DNA from: Sideroxydans sp. CL21
GTDB lineage: Bacteria > Pseudomonadota > Gammaproteobacteria > Burkholderiales > Gallionellaceae
DNA length: 64,000 nucleotides
Direction of reading: 5' to 3'
Assembly (NCBI RefSeq): GCF_902459525.1
Contig: NZ_LR699166.1
Span: forward strand, 411,501-475,500
Both the position numbers and the translations under genes were made by a program. This document shows, piece by piece, positions 31,662 to 41,102 of this stretch. Each line of letters opens with the position of its first letter. Within the stretch, counting starts at the first letter, position 1. The notes below the pieces were generated by a model that worked only from the letters and a program-made list of their open reading frames with translations, ran no database searches and was not told the origin of the DNA.

Positions 31662-33638
31662 ATGAACAGTTCGCTCCATCTCATCCTCATCTTGCTGGCC
31701 GTCGCTGTCGGCGTGGTGGTGTTGTGCCGCATTTTGAAGCTGCCCGCGATGCTCGGTTATCTGCTGGTCGGTATTCTGATCGGGCCGCATGCCCTGGGCT
31801 GGATACCCGACGCGCCCGAGACGCGACATCTGGCCGAGTTCGGCGTGGTGTTCCTGATGTTCAGCATAGGCTTGGAGTTCAGCCTGGCGCGTTTGCGTGC
31901 CATGCAACGCCTGGTGTTCGGCCTGGGTACGGCGCAGGTTGCGGCAACCATGCTGCTGGTGATGCTTTCGTCGCTGTTTTTCGAGATCGACTGGCGCGCC
32001 GGCCTGGCACTGGGCGGCATCCTGGCCATGTCTTCCACCGCCATCGTCAGCAAGATGCTGGTCGAGCGCGCCGAACTGAACACGCCGCACGGGCAGAAAA
32101 TCATGGGCGTGCTGCTGTTTCAGGATCTGGCCGTTGTGCCGCTCATCATCATCATCCCCGCGCTGGCGGAAAGCGGCACTCATCTCGGAAGTACCATTGC
32201 GCTTGCCATGCTCAAGGCCGTTGTCCTGCTGACGGCATTGCTGACCTTCGGGCAACGCTTGCTGCGTCCGTGGTTCCATCTGGTGGCCGGGCAAAAATCC
32301 TCCGAGCTGTTCATGCTCAACGTGCTGTTGTTCACGCTCGGCATGGCCTGGCTCACCGAGCTGAGCGGGCTGTCGCTGGCGCTGGGCGCGTTCGTGGCGG
32401 GTATGCTGATCTCCGAGACCGAATACCGCTACCAGGTGGAAGAAGACATCAAGCCGTTCCGCGATGTCTTGCTCGGACTGTTCTTCGTCACCATCGGCAT
32501 GATGCTGGACCTGGGCGCGGTGATCGCCGGCTGGGGATGGATACTGTTGCTGCTGCTCATCCTGATCCCCTTCAAGGCCGCCGTGGTGGCCTTGCTGGTA
32601 CGTGCTTTCGCGGGCGAGTGGGGCGCGGCGCTGCGCACCGGTATCGGCCTGGCCCAGGCGGGCGAGTTCGGTTTTGTGTTGTTGACGCTGACGGGCGAAG
32701 TGCAACTGCTGCCCGCGGATGTGACACAAAACGTGCTGGCTGCCATGCTGATCTCCATGCTCATCGCACCGTTCCTGATCCAGCATGCCGAAGCCATCGT
32801 GCGCCGCCTGTCGCCGGAAGAATGGATGAACCGCGCCATGCAGATGCACCAGATCGCCGTGAGCAGCATGTTAAGCAAACAGCACATCATCATTTGCGGC
32901 TACGGGCGTAGCGGACATACATTGGGCAAATTTCTGACCGAAGAAGGGATCAGCTTCATCGCGCTCGATCTCGATTCGCGCAATGTGCGCGAAGCCGTGG
33001 CGGCTGGAGAAAAAGTCGTGTACGGCGATGCGGGCAAATTTGAAGTACTGCAGGCAGCCGGTTTGATGCGCGCCAAGGCATTGGTTATCACCTACGACGA
33101 CAAACCTTCCGCACTCAAGATATTGCATCACACGAAGAGAGCGCGCCCCGATCTGCCGGTGGTGGTGCGCACTGCCGACGACACTCACATCGGCGCACTC
33201 AAACAGGCGGGTGCGGCCGAAGTGGTGGCCGAAGTCACCGAAGGCAGCGTCATGCTTGCCTCGCAGGCGCTGCTGCTCTCCGGCGTGCCGCTCAGTCGCG
33301 TGATCCGCCACATCCAGGAGACGCGCGCCAAGCGCTACAGCATGTTCAGCGGCTACTTCCGCAACGCGCCGGCACCGGATTCGGTGGGAGAAACCACTGA
33401 AAGTCTGCAGCAGCGCTTCCAGAACATCATGCTCAACGAAGGCGATGCCGCGGTCGGCAAGCCTTTGCAGGCGCTGAAACTGGCCGAACTCAACGTCGAA
33501 GTGAATGCCGTGCGCCGCCACAACGTGGAAGGCAGCCAGCCGGCCGGCGACATGGTGCTGCGTGCGGGCGATGTGCTGGTGATGCTCGGGCAGTCGGTGA
33601 CGCTGGAAGCGGCGGAGAAGCGGCTGCGCCAGGGTTGA
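31662..33638 (+). CDS. Kef-type cation:proton antiporter with TrkA-N and TrkA-C domains
   Basis: A 658-residue protein: about twelve membrane helices of the CPA2 family (1-385) containing GVVFLMFSIGLEFSLARL and the ion-site region GLAQAGEFGFVLL, then a cytoplasmic Rossmann RCK domain (from IIICGYGRSGHTLGKFL, about 405-525) and a C-terminal TrkA-C domain (about 570-655). It probably exchanges potassium (or sodium) for protons, gated by nucleotide or thiol ligands as in KefB/KefC. The start at 31662 (MNSSLHLIL) is preferred over longer options, placing the first helix at once. It is divergently transcribed from kdsD. Confidence 0.88.
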   Translation: MNSSLHLILILLAVAVGVVVLCRILKLPAMLGYLLVGILIGPHALGWIPDAPETRHLAEFGVVFLMFSIGLEFSLARLRAMQRLVFGLGTAQVAATMLLVMLSSLFFEIDWRAGLALGGILAMSSTAIVSKMLVERAELNTPHGQKIMGVLLFQDLAVVPLIIIIPALAESGTHLGSTIALAMLKAVVLLTALLTFGQRLLRPWFHLVAGQKSSELFMLNVLLFTLGMAWLTELSGLSLALGAFVAGMLISETEYRYQVEEDIKPFRDVLLGLFFVTIGMMLDLGAVIAGWGWILLLLLILIPFKAAVVALLVRAFAGEWGAALRTGIGLAQAGEFGFVLLTLTGEVQLLPADVTQNVLAAMLISMLIAPFLIQHAEAIVRRLSPEEWMNRAMQMHQIAVSSMLSKQHIIICGYGRSGHTLGKFLTEEGISFIALDLDSRNVREAVAAGEKVVYGDAGKFEVLQAAGLMRAKALVITYDDKPSALKILHHTKRARPDLPVVVRTADDTHIGALKQAGAAEVVAEVTEGSVMLASQALLLSGVPLSRVIRHIQETRAKRYSMFSGYFRNAPAPDSVGETTESLQQRFQNIMLNEGDAAVGKPLQALKLAELNVEVNAVRRHNVEGSQPAGDMVLRAGDVLVMLGQSVTLEAAEKRLRQG

Positions 33639-33845
33639 GAGCCAAGGTAAATTTGTTATCGAAAAAATCGCAGGGTGGGCAGACAACTTTATCGTCTGCC
33701 CACACGGTTCGGCATCCGCGTGGGCAGAGCGCACGGGTAAAGGCGTAGCCGTTGGGAACCCGTCGGCCTCCCCTTTGCGGGGACAAAGGCGTGCCCGCAC
33801 TACATTCTGAAATTTCCGGCACTAGGCCATGCACAAAGTGACGGC

Positions 33846-33873
33846 AAGAAAAAAGCCCGCCGAAGCGGGCTTT
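33846..33873 (-). terminator. Intrinsic terminator of the pilin gene
   Basis: The reverse strand has AAAGCCCGC-TTCG-GCGGGCTTT (stem 33852-33860 with 33865-33873), followed by more Ts (TTTTTTC), about 20 nt after the pilin stop. Confidence 0.8.
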
Positions 33874-33894
33874 GATTGTCACGCCGGAGTTTTA

Positions 33895-34563
33895 TCAAAC
33901 GCCCATGCAGACGGTGTAAGTTTGATTGTCATCAATCATACCGTTCGTCAATGTAGGTACCGTAAGTGTCGAAGGACGACTATTGCTGCTAGAGAATTCC
34001 CTTATCGAACCTCCAATTGGATTGCTGTCATCCATCTGAAGATCCAACTGCTTTGCATACTTGCCCAAAATGCCAGAAGAACAAATGATATAACTACCGT
34101 TTATCTTAGGGTTCGCTGCTGTTCCTGCTGATGGATCAGTGAAATTGGCCGAGCTAGTGATGCCGATTACGCCACCAACCGAGTTTGTAGGTAGAAGATC
34201 TCCTCCGCTCGTTGGCCCTGCTGCTAATCCAGCAAGCCTGATATGCTCCCAGAAATATTGGCTCTCATCAGTTAATGTGATTGAATCCCATGCCCCACCA
34301 ATTAGCCCATCTCCATTGCCGTTATGTCCGGCTGCAGCCCCAACATGGCTTACCGCTTGGATATCATCGCCTGGCAGCGCCCTGAACTTGTCCTGATAAC
34401 CATAAATGTATACTGGAACATTCCTGAAGTCCGTCGCCAGATTTTTCACCTTGGCACTATTGATGAGCTCCTGACCCTTGAGCACGCCGCCGAGCAGGAG
34501 GCCGATGATCACCAGTACGATGGCGATTTCAATTAAGGTGAAGCCGGATTGGTTGCGTTTCAT
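33895..34563 (-). CDS. Type IV pilin-like protein
   Basis: A 222-residue prepilin. The start at 34563 gives the short basic leader MKRNQSG followed by FTLIEIAIVLVIIGLLLGGVLKG: PilD cleavage after Gly, then the N-methyl-Phe and the conserved Glu5. The globular part is Gly/Ser/Asn-rich (HNGNGDGLIGG, GTAANPKINGSYIICSS) and ends in YTVCMGV; Cys residues at the end may form the pilin disulfide loop. It is a single gene with its own sigma-54 promoter and terminator, not part of a pil cluster here. It could be a major or an adhesion/secretion pseudopilin. Confidence 0.85.
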   Translation of the reverse strand: MKRNQSGFTLIEIAIVLVIIGLLLGGVLKGQELINSAKVKNLATDFRNVPVYIYGYQDKFRALPGDDIQAVSHVGAAAGHNGNGDGLIGGAWDSITLTDESQYFWEHIRLAGLAAGPTSGGDLLPTNSVGGVIGITSSANFTDPSAGTAANPKINGSYIICSSGILGKYAKQLDLQMDDSNPIGGSIREFSSSNSRPSTLTVPTLTNGMIDDNQTYTVCMGV

Positions 34564-34620
34564 TGTTATGTTTCTCCAAAGGGGTCGTTGTTTGCTAAAT
34601 GTAGCCGTGCTCGGAGAATT

Positions 34621-34637
34621 TAGCAATAGCCATGCCA
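34621..34637 (-). promoter_or_regulatory. Sigma-54 promoter of the pilin gene
   Basis: The reverse strand reads TGGCATG-GCTA-TTGCT with consensus spacing, 58 nt before the pilin ATG. PilR-dependent sigma-54 promoters are the rule for major pilin genes. No ModE-like box is found upstream of this one. Confidence 0.7.
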
Positions 34638-34850
34638 TACAATGAGGTGCAGGCAAATCTTGTTGTTGTTTCCATCCGGGGCAAAATCCGGCGGATCGAG
34701 AGCTTCCGCCCGGGTGCCGCCCTGTCGAGGTTCAGCCGATTCCCGGCGGACCGCATGCCGGGAATGCGTGCCCGTAGGACTGGCGGATTATCTGGGTTAA
34801 ACTTGAAGCATTTACTCTCAAGATGATGAATTTCAGACGAAATTGACGAG

Positions 34851-36527
34851 ATGCGGACATTTTCCCTAAAAAAACTGATGCGTTCCAGCCGCTGGATCTC
34901 GTATGCCATGCTGGTGGCGTTGCACTTGGCGCTTTGGCTGGGACCCGGTAGTTTGTGGATGCACCCGCTGTTGCTGATGCATCTGGGGTCGTTTCTGTTG
35001 TGGCAACCGTTGTGGCACGGGGAAAGAAAGCTGCGCACCAGCGCTGCGGCGTTCATCATCGCCATCAGTCTGGTCACGATTTTCCTGTTCAACTGGTGGG
35101 TGCTGGCGTTCTGGGTCAGCGTGCTGTTCGCGTTGGTCGGCGGTCGCGTGTTTTCCTTTCATGCGCGCTGGCAGCGTCTGTATTACCTGCTGGTGATGGC
35201 TTACCTGCTGTCCATACTGATCTTGTATGTTGCGCCGCACTTGTTTAGCCTGCCCGGCATGGATGAGGTGATGAGCGGCCTGATGGACGTGGGTTTGCCG
35301 CTGCTGCTGGTCGGCATGGCGCTCATACCCGCCGAGCGCGATCAGGCGGAAACCGAACAGGCGGTGGACTTCATCTACATCCTGCTGCTGTTCACCCTGC
35401 TGGCTTCGCTGGTGCTGGGCAGTCTCGCCTTCATGACCCTGGAACATATCGACTATCTCAATGCCTTGCTGCGCACCTTGTTCTTTATCGCCATCGTACT
35501 GTTGGCGCTGGGCGGGTTGTGGAATCCGCGCCTGGGATTTTCCGGTTTTCAGGCCCTGTTCTCTCGCTATCTGTTGACCATCGGCACTCCGCTCGAGAAA
35601 TGGCTGGGGCGGCTTTCGGCGGCGGCAAATCAGGAACAGAATCCGGAAGCCTTCCTGATTCGCGCAACCGAATATCTTGCCGAGATGCCCTGGATATCGG
35701 GGCTGTTGTGGACATCGGAATGCGGGCAAGGAAAGCTGGGAACTTTCAACAAGCATCGTATAGAAATGGTTGACCAAGACCTGAAGCTTGTCCTGTTCAG
35801 CCGCCAATCCGTTACACCCACCGTGCTGCTGCATGTCCGTTTGCTCACTCATTTGATGGGGCACTTCTACCAGGCCAAGCGACGCGAGCAGTCCTTGCGC
35901 GAGATCACACGCCAGCAGGTTATCTACGAGACGGGCGCGCGCCTGACCCATGATCTCAAGAACATGCTGCAATCCCTGTTCGCACTGACTTCGGTGGCCC
36001 AGCATCAGCCGGAAAAGGCGCAACCCATTCTGCAACGCCAGTTGCCTGTGCTGACCCAGCGCATCGAACTTATCCTGACCAAACTCAAGAATCCGCAGGC
36101 TCAGGAGGAGGAGGTTGAAATGCCGCTGGCGGCCTGGTGGGAAGGATTGCGGCAGCGGCACCAGCATCGCGGCATTGCCTGGAATGCGCCGAAGCGCCTG
36201 GATGACCGGCCGATACCGGCCCCGCTGTTTGATTGCGTCTCCGACAACCTGATCGACAACGCCTGCAAAAAATCCCAGAGCAATTCCGCGATCACCGTCG
36301 ATGTTTCCCTGGAAACCGAGCCGTTCAGTCTCTGCATCAGCGATAGCGGTAGCGCCATTCCCGGCAACATTGCCCAGCAAGTACTGAATACGATCGTCCC
36401 GTCGGAAAGCGGCATGGGGATCGGCCTGTATCAGGTTGCGCGCTGGGCGGCGCAATCGGGCTACCTGCTGGAGTTGAGCGAGAACAAGGAAGGGAAAGTG
36501 ACGTTCCGGTTGACGAAGACGCAATAG
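34851..36527 (+). CDS. Membrane sensor histidine kinase with GAF-like region
   Basis: A 558-residue kinase. The first ~230 residues form about seven membrane helices. A GAF-like segment (EAFLIRATEYLAEMPWISGLLW, about 255-370) follows. Then come the phosphoacceptor box ARLTHDLKNMLQSL (His near 366), an N-box DNLIDNACKK, G1 CISDSGSAIP and G2 GMGIGLYQVARW. This layout recalls the PrsK kinases of PEP-CTERM systems, though shorter. No response regulator gene is adjacent, so it is an orphan. It is divergent from the pilin gene, but a role in pilin control would be speculation. Confidence 0.8.
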   Translation: MRTFSLKKLMRSSRWISYAMLVALHLALWLGPGSLWMHPLLLMHLGSFLLWQPLWHGERKLRTSAAAFIIAISLVTIFLFNWWVLAFWVSVLFALVGGRVFSFHARWQRLYYLLVMAYLLSILILYVAPHLFSLPGMDEVMSGLMDVGLPLLLVGMALIPAERDQAETEQAVDFIYILLLFTLLASLVLGSLAFMTLEHIDYLNALLRTLFFIAIVLLALGGLWNPRLGFSGFQALFSRYLLTIGTPLEKWLGRLSAAANQEQNPEAFLIRATEYLAEMPWISGLLWTSECGQGKLGTFNKHRIEMVDQDLKLVLFSRQSVTPTVLLHVRLLTHLMGHFYQAKRREQSLREITRQQVIYETGARLTHDLKNMLQSLFALTSVAQHQPEKAQPILQRQLPVLTQRIELILTKLKNPQAQEEEVEMPLAAWWEGLRQRHQHRGIAWNAPKRLDDRPIPAPLFDCVSDNLIDNACKKSQSNSAITVDVSLETEPFSLCISDSGSAIPGNIAQQVLNTIVPSESGMGIGLYQVARWAAQSGYLLELSENKEGKVTFRLTKTQ

Positions 36528-36600
36528 GCCTCATTCCAAATATAAAACCCCGGCTCTATTTTGTGCGGGCAGCATCCGTAGCAGGTAAAATCACGTTTCC

Positions 36601-39600
36601 ATGAATGCCGTCTTGTCACCCCTTGCCCAGCGCCGCCTGGCGCGTATACAGCAACTCTCCGCCATCGAATACCCCGCCGACCTGCCTGTCGTGGCGCGGC
36701 GCGAGGAGTTGGTGCAGGCGATCGAAAAGCATCAGGTCATCATCGTGTGCGGCGAGACGGGTTCGGGCAAGACCACGCAACTACCCAAGATTTGCTTGAG
36801 TCTCGGACGCGGTGTGCTGGGTGTCATCGGGCATACCCAGCCGCGCAGGGTGGCGGCACGTTCGGTGGGTGCGCGTATTGCGCATGAGTTGAAGTCTGAA
36901 CTCGGTGGACTGGTCGGCTACAAGGTGCGCTTCAACGACAAGGTGTCGCCCGATACCTGCATCAAACTGATGACCGACGGCATCCTGCTGGCGGAGATAC
37001 ACCACGACCCGCAGCTCAGGCAATACGACACCATCATCATCGACGAGGCGCATGAACGCTCGCTGAACATCGATTTTCTGCTGGGCTATCTGCGGCAACT
37101 GCTCCCGCGCCGCCCCGATCTCAAGCTGATCATCACCTCGGCGACGCTGGATGCGGAGAGATTTGCGAAGCATTTTGCTGCGAGTTCCCTCACCCCAACC
37201 CCTCTCCCAGAGGGCGAGGGGCTAACCCCGCTCCGCAACTCTGGCTCCCTCGCCCTCTGGGAGAGGGCTGGGGTGAGGGAGAATTACCCAATAATCCCGG
37301 AAATCCTGCTTACCCACGCACGCGAATTACGCAAGAACTCAACAGACGCAGAGCAGTTGCTTTGGGCGCTACTGAGAGACAGGCAACTGCTAGATTGCAA
37401 GTTTCGCCGCCAGCACCCGCTGGGTTCATACATCCTCGATTTCTATTGTCATGAAGTGAAACTCGCCATTGAGCTGGATGGTGGACAACACACAGAGGAT
37501 GCGCAAAACAAGCATGATGAAAAACGCAGTGCATGGTTGCAGGAGCAGGGGATCACCGTGCTGCGGTTTTGGAACAACGAGGTGCTGACGAATACGGAGG
37601 GGGTGCTGCAATCGCTGTTTGATTGGTTGAATGCGGTGGGTTCCCTCATCCCACCCCTCTCCCGGGGGGAGAGGGAGTCTGAGCGGCTCTCTGAATTAAA
37701 CCCCTCTCCCCCCGGGAGAGGGGTTGGGGTGAGGGAGCGCTCAGTCAGCGAAGCTCAATCTCCAAGCATGCAGCCGGCTCCCATCATCCAAGTTACCGGT
37801 CGTACCTACCCTGTCGAGATACGCTACCGCCCGCCGCAACAAAACGAAGAAGGCGATACGCAGGATGTTCCGCAGGCGATATGCAGTGCGCTGGATGAAT
37901 TAAGTATCGGCGGCTTAAAAGGCGATGTGCTGGTATTCCTGCCCGGCGAACGCGAGATACGCGATACCGCAGAGGCCCTGCGCAAGCATCAGCACAAGGG
38001 TATCGAAATCCTGCCGCTGTTCTCGCGCCTGTCCATCGCCGAGCAGGATCGCGTGTTCAAACCCGCTTCCGGTGTGCGCCGCGTGGTGCTGGCGACCAAT
38101 GTTGCGGAGACGTCGCTTACCGTGCCCAACATCGGCTACGTGATCGACAGTGGTCTGGCGCGCGTCAACCGCTACAGCGTGCGACAGAAGGTGGAGCAGT
38201 TGCGCATCGAGAATATCTCGCGCGCCGCCGCCAACCAGCGCGCCGGTCGTTGTGGCCGGGTGATGAGCGGCGTGTGCATCCGTTTGTATGAAGAAGCGGA
38301 TTTTCTGCAACGCCCCGAGTTTACCGATGCCGAGATATTTCGTGTATCGCTGGCTACCGTGATTTTGCGCATGAGCGCATTGGGGCTGGGAGAGGTGGAA
38401 GAATTCCCGTTCATCGAGCCGCCGGGTTCGCGCGCCATTGCGGATGGTTATCAATTGCTCACTGAGTTGGGGGCGATAGCGGAGGGCGTGCCCTCACCCC
38501 AACCCGTGAATAACCCCTCTCCCCCTGGGAGAGGGCATGGGGTGAGGGAAGGGGGAGGGAGCCAGTTCCCCTCGCCCTCGGGAAGAGGGGCTAGGGGTGA
38601 GGGTGCTCGCCAGCTCACACCGCTCGGCCACGAACTGGCCAAGCTGCCGCTTGACCCCAAGGTAGCGCGGCTGTTGCTCGCGGGGCGGCAATACCAATGT
38701 CTCAACGAGATCCTCATCATCGCCAGCGCGCTGGCCCTGCAAGACCCGCGCGACCGCCCGGCGGAACGGCGCGAGGCAGCCGATGCGGCGCATCAGCGCT
38801 TCAACGACGAGCGCTCGGATTTCCTCGCCTACATCAAGTTGTGGGCGTGGTTCCAGGACGCGATCAAACACAAGAAGACCAACAAGTTGTGGGCGACCGA
38901 GTGCCGCGACAAATTTCTGTCGCCGCTGCGCCTGCGCGAATGGCACGAGCTGCACCAGCAGTTGCATGCACAGGTGTCGGAGATGGGCATGCGCTTCAAC
39001 GAGCAACCCGCCACCTACGAACAGATACACAAGGCGCTGTTGACCGGCCTGCTCGGTAACATCGGCTGCAAGGGGGTGGACAAGGAGCCGTATTACCTCG
39101 GCGCGCGCGAGATCAAGTTCTTCATCGCGTCGAACTCGGTGCTGGCGAAGAAGGGCACCAAGTGGGTGGTGGCGGCGGAGATCGTGGAGACGACCAAGCT
39201 GTTCGCGCGCTGCGTGGCGCGCATCGAACCGGAATGGCTGGAAGAAGTCGGCGCGCACCTGATCAAACGCAGCTACTTCGATGCGCACTGGGAGAAGAAG
39301 GCGGCCCAGGTGGCGGCATGGGAACGCAGTACCTTGTACGGTCTGATCATCAATCCGAAGAAACGCGTGCATTACGGGCCGATGAACGTGGCGGAGTCAC
39401 GCGAAATTTTCATACGCGAGGCACTGGTGACAGGCGAGTTTAACACGCAGGCGCCGTTCTTTACCCACAACCAGAAACTGATCGCCGATATCGAAGCGCT
39501 GGAACACAAGGCACGCCGCCCCGATGTGCTGGTGGACGACGAACTGATCTTCGCGTTCTACGATGAGCGTATCCCGGCAGGAATACACAACGGCGCGGCA

Positions 39601-41070
39601 TTCGAGCATTGGCGCAAGGAGGCCGAGCGCGAGCAACCGAAACTGTTGTACCTGAAGAAGGACGACCTGATGCGGCACGAGGCGGCCGGCATCACCACCG
39701 AACAGTTCCCGCCGCAGATGATGATGAACAACGTGAGCTATGCCTTGGCTTACAACTTCGCGCCGGGCAAGAACGACGACGGCGTCACGCTGACCGTGCC
39801 GCAGGCCTTGCTCAATCAAGTGTCAGCGGCGCGCTGTGAATATCTGGTGCCGGGAGTTTTGCCGGAAAAGATTGCGCAGTTGGTGAAGTCGCTGCCGCAG
39901 AAGATTCGCCGCAATTGCGTGCCGGTACCGGAATTCGCGGCGGCGTTCAGTGCGGCTGTAAAGCCTTCGGATACGCCGCTGTTGCAGGCGCTGTCACGTT
40001 ACATCCGCGAGCAGAAACAATTGGATGTGCCGCTGGATGCGTTCCGGTTGGAACAATTGCCTGCGCACCTTCTGATGAATTTCCGGGTGGTGGACGAGCA
40101 CGGGCGACAACTCGGCATGTCGCGCAACTTTGCGCAGTTGCGCGGGGAGTGGGCGCCGAAGCAAACCGTCGCGGCACCGGTGGCCGTTGCGAAGAATGCG
40201 GCTCCGCAGCTGAAGAGCGCCGGGGAGCATTACACCGAATGGAAATTCGAGGATTTCAAGGCTACGCGCGAGGAAAGCCGTGCAGGACAGACCATCACCG
40301 TGTTCAACGCGCTGGTGGACGCGGGCGACGCGGTGACCTTGCAGAGTTTCGACACGCGCGATACAGCACAAGCCGCGCAGCGTCTGGGCTTGCGGCGCTT
40401 GTTCATGCTGGCGCTGAAAGAGCAGGTGAAGTACCTGGAGAAGAACCTGCCGGGTCTGCAAGCGATGGCCATGCAGTTTTTGCCTTTCGGCTCACAACAG
40501 GATTTGCAGCGGCAGGTGCTCGCTGTAACTTTCGATCGCTGCTGCCTGAACGAGCCGTGGCCGGAAACTGAGAAGGATTTCGCCGCGCGCTGCAAAGATG
40601 CGAAAGCGCGGCTGAATCTGGTGGCACAGGAAATCGCGCGTCTGGTTGCGGCAGTGCTGGCAGAGCATCATGCCCTGCAAAAAATGCTGCCCGGATTCAA
40701 GGCGCACGCTCAGGTGTTGCAGGACATACGCCAGCAGTGTGACTGGTTGCTGGGCAAGGAGTGGGTCGCGCGCACGCCGTATGAACGCATGCAGCATATG
40801 CCGCGCTATCTGAAAGCGATCAACGTGCGTCTGGAAAAACTGCGTACGAACCCGGCACGCGATGCGCAGAACATGGCGCAGATGTATCCTTTGCTGCAGC
40901 AATGGCAGCGAAGATTATCTGCACAGCATGGCGAGGTTGATGCGCGGCTGGAAGATTTCGGCTGGATGATGCAGGAGTTGCGCGTCTCGCTCTATGCGCA
41001 GGAGCTGAAAACACCGGTGATCGTGTCGGTAAAGCGTCTGGAAAAGATGCTGGCAGGCTTAAGCAGTTAA
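36601..41070 (+). CDS. hrpA: ATP-dependent RNA helicase HrpA with inserted nuclease domain
   Basis: A 1489-residue DEAH-box helicase (typical HrpA about 1300). Motif I GETGSGKTTQLPK lies near residue 58, motif II DEAH near 149, motif III SAT near 179 and motif VI QRAGRCGR near 548; helicase-associated and DUF3418 domains fill the C-terminal half. It is likely to act on structured mRNA or stalled ribosomes. Directly after motif III (TSATLDAERFAKHFAA) the chain is interrupted by about 195 residues: two translated hairpin repeats around a complete DUF559 endonuclease domain. The helicase then resumes with APIIQVTGRTYPVEIRY. A third translated repeat adds about 40 residues near 631-668. The frame is open throughout, so a functional fused protein is possible. 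Confidence 0.93.
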   Translation: MNAVLSPLAQRRLARIQQLSAIEYPADLPVVARREELVQAIEKHQVIIVCGETGSGKTTQLPKICLSLGRGVLGVIGHTQPRRVAARSVGARIAHELKSELGGLVGYKVRFNDKVSPDTCIKLMTDGILLAEIHHDPQLRQYDTIIIDEAHERSLNIDFLLGYLRQLLPRRPDLKLIITSATLDAERFAKHFAASSLTPTPLPEGEGLTPLRNSGSLALWERAGVRENYPIIPEILLTHARELRKNSTDAEQLLWALLRDRQLLDCKFRRQHPLGSYILDFYCHEVKLAIELDGGQHTEDAQNKHDEKRSAWLQEQGITVLRFWNNEVLTNTEGVLQSLFDWLNAVGSLIPPLSRGERESERLSELNPSPPGRGVGVRERSVSEAQSPSMQPAPIIQVTGRTYPVEIRYRPPQQNEEGDTQDVPQAICSALDELSIGGLKGDVLVFLPGEREIRDTAEALRKHQHKGIEILPLFSRLSIAEQDRVFKPASGVRRVVLATNVAETSLTVPNIGYVIDSGLARVNRYSVRQKVEQLRIENISRAAANQRAGRCGRVMSGVCIRLYEEADFLQRPEFTDAEIFRVSLATVILRMSALGLGEVEEFPFIEPPGSRAIADGYQLLTELGAIAEGVPSPQPVNNPSPPGRGHGVREGGGSQFPSPSGRGARGEGARQLTPLGHELAKLPLDPKVARLLLAGRQYQCLNEILIIASALALQDPRDRPAERREAADAAHQRFNDERSDFLAYIKLWAWFQDAIKHKKTNKLWATECRDKFLSPLRLREWHELHQQLHAQVSEMGMRFNEQPATYEQIHKALLTGLLGNIGCKGVDKEPYYLGAREIKFFIASNSVLAKKGTKWVVAAEIVETTKLFARCVARIEPEWLEEVGAHLIKRSYFDAHWEKKAAQVAAWERSTLYGLIINPKKRVHYGPMNVAESREIFIREALVTGEFNTQAPFFTHNQKLIADIEALEHKARRPDVLVDDELIFAFYDERIPAGIHNGAAFEHWRKEAEREQPKLLYLKKDDLMRHEAAGITTEQFPPQMMMNNVSYALAYNFAPGKNDDGVTLTVPQALLNQVSAARCEYLVPGVLPEKIAQLVKSLPQKIRRNCVPVPEFAAAFSAAVKPSDTPLLQALSRYIREQKQLDVPLDAFRLEQLPAHLLMNFRVVDEHGRQLGMSRNFAQLRGEWAPKQTVAAPVAVAKNAAPQLKSAGEHYTEWKFEDFKATREESRAGQTITVFNALVDAGDAVTLQSFDTRDTAQAAQRLGLRRLFMLALKEQVKYLEKNLPGLQAMAMQFLPFGSQQDLQRQVLAVTFDRCCLNEPWPETEKDFAARCKDAKARLNLVAQEIARLVAAVLAEHHALQKMLPGFKAHAQVLQDIRQQCDWLLGKEWVARTPYERMQHMPRYLKAINVRLEKLRTNPARDAQNMAQMYPLLQQWQRRLSAQHGEVDARLEDFGWMMQELRVSLYAQELKTPVIVSVKRLEKMLAGLSS
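37187..37279. repeat. Long hairpin repeat inside hrpA, left of nuclease insert
   Basis: Arms 37187-37220 and 37247-37279 are nearly perfect inverted copies (CCCTCACCCCAACCCCTCTC... against its complement) around a 26-nt loop. It is translated as SLTPTPLPEGEG ... LALWERAGVRE. Confidence 0.85.
37283..37640 (+). other. DUF559 (Vsr-like) endonuclease domain inserted in hrpA
   Basis: About 119 residues with the full DUF559 pattern: AREL-RKNSTDAEQLLWALLRDR, CKFRRQHPLGSYILDFYC, VKLAIELDGGQH and ITVLRFWNNEVL, ending ...LFDWLNAV. The D (in LDF) and E-L-D residues expected to bind metal in this PD-(D/E)xK-like fold are intact. Free-standing DUF559 genes are common and often sit beside the same kind of hairpin repeats. 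Here the gene has lost its start and stop codons and is read as part of the helicase. Confidence 0.85.
37643..37735. repeat. Long hairpin repeat inside hrpA, right of nuclease insert
   Basis: Arms 37643-37675 (CCCTCATCCCACCCCTCTCC...) and 37701-37735 pair almost perfectly. Same family as 37187-37279, so the nuclease is bracketed by two copies. Confidence 0.85.
38491..38603. repeat. Third hairpin repeat cluster in hrpA
   Basis: CCCTCACCCCAACCC ... CCCCTCTCCCCCTGGGAGAG ... GGGGTGAGGG, followed by a partial second unit ending GGGGTGAGGG. It is translated in frame as a Pro/Gly/Arg-rich stretch (NNPSPPGRGHGVREGGG) between two helicase C-terminal segments. Confidence 0.8.
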
Positions 41071-41102
41071 AATGGGAACAAGTTGAATCGGGGCGGATAA
41101 AA

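Noticed and set aside
31269-32849. 526-codon minus-strand frame opposite kdsD and the Kef gene
   Set aside because: Gln/His-rich shadow of the antiporter coding strand; both overlapping genes are certain.
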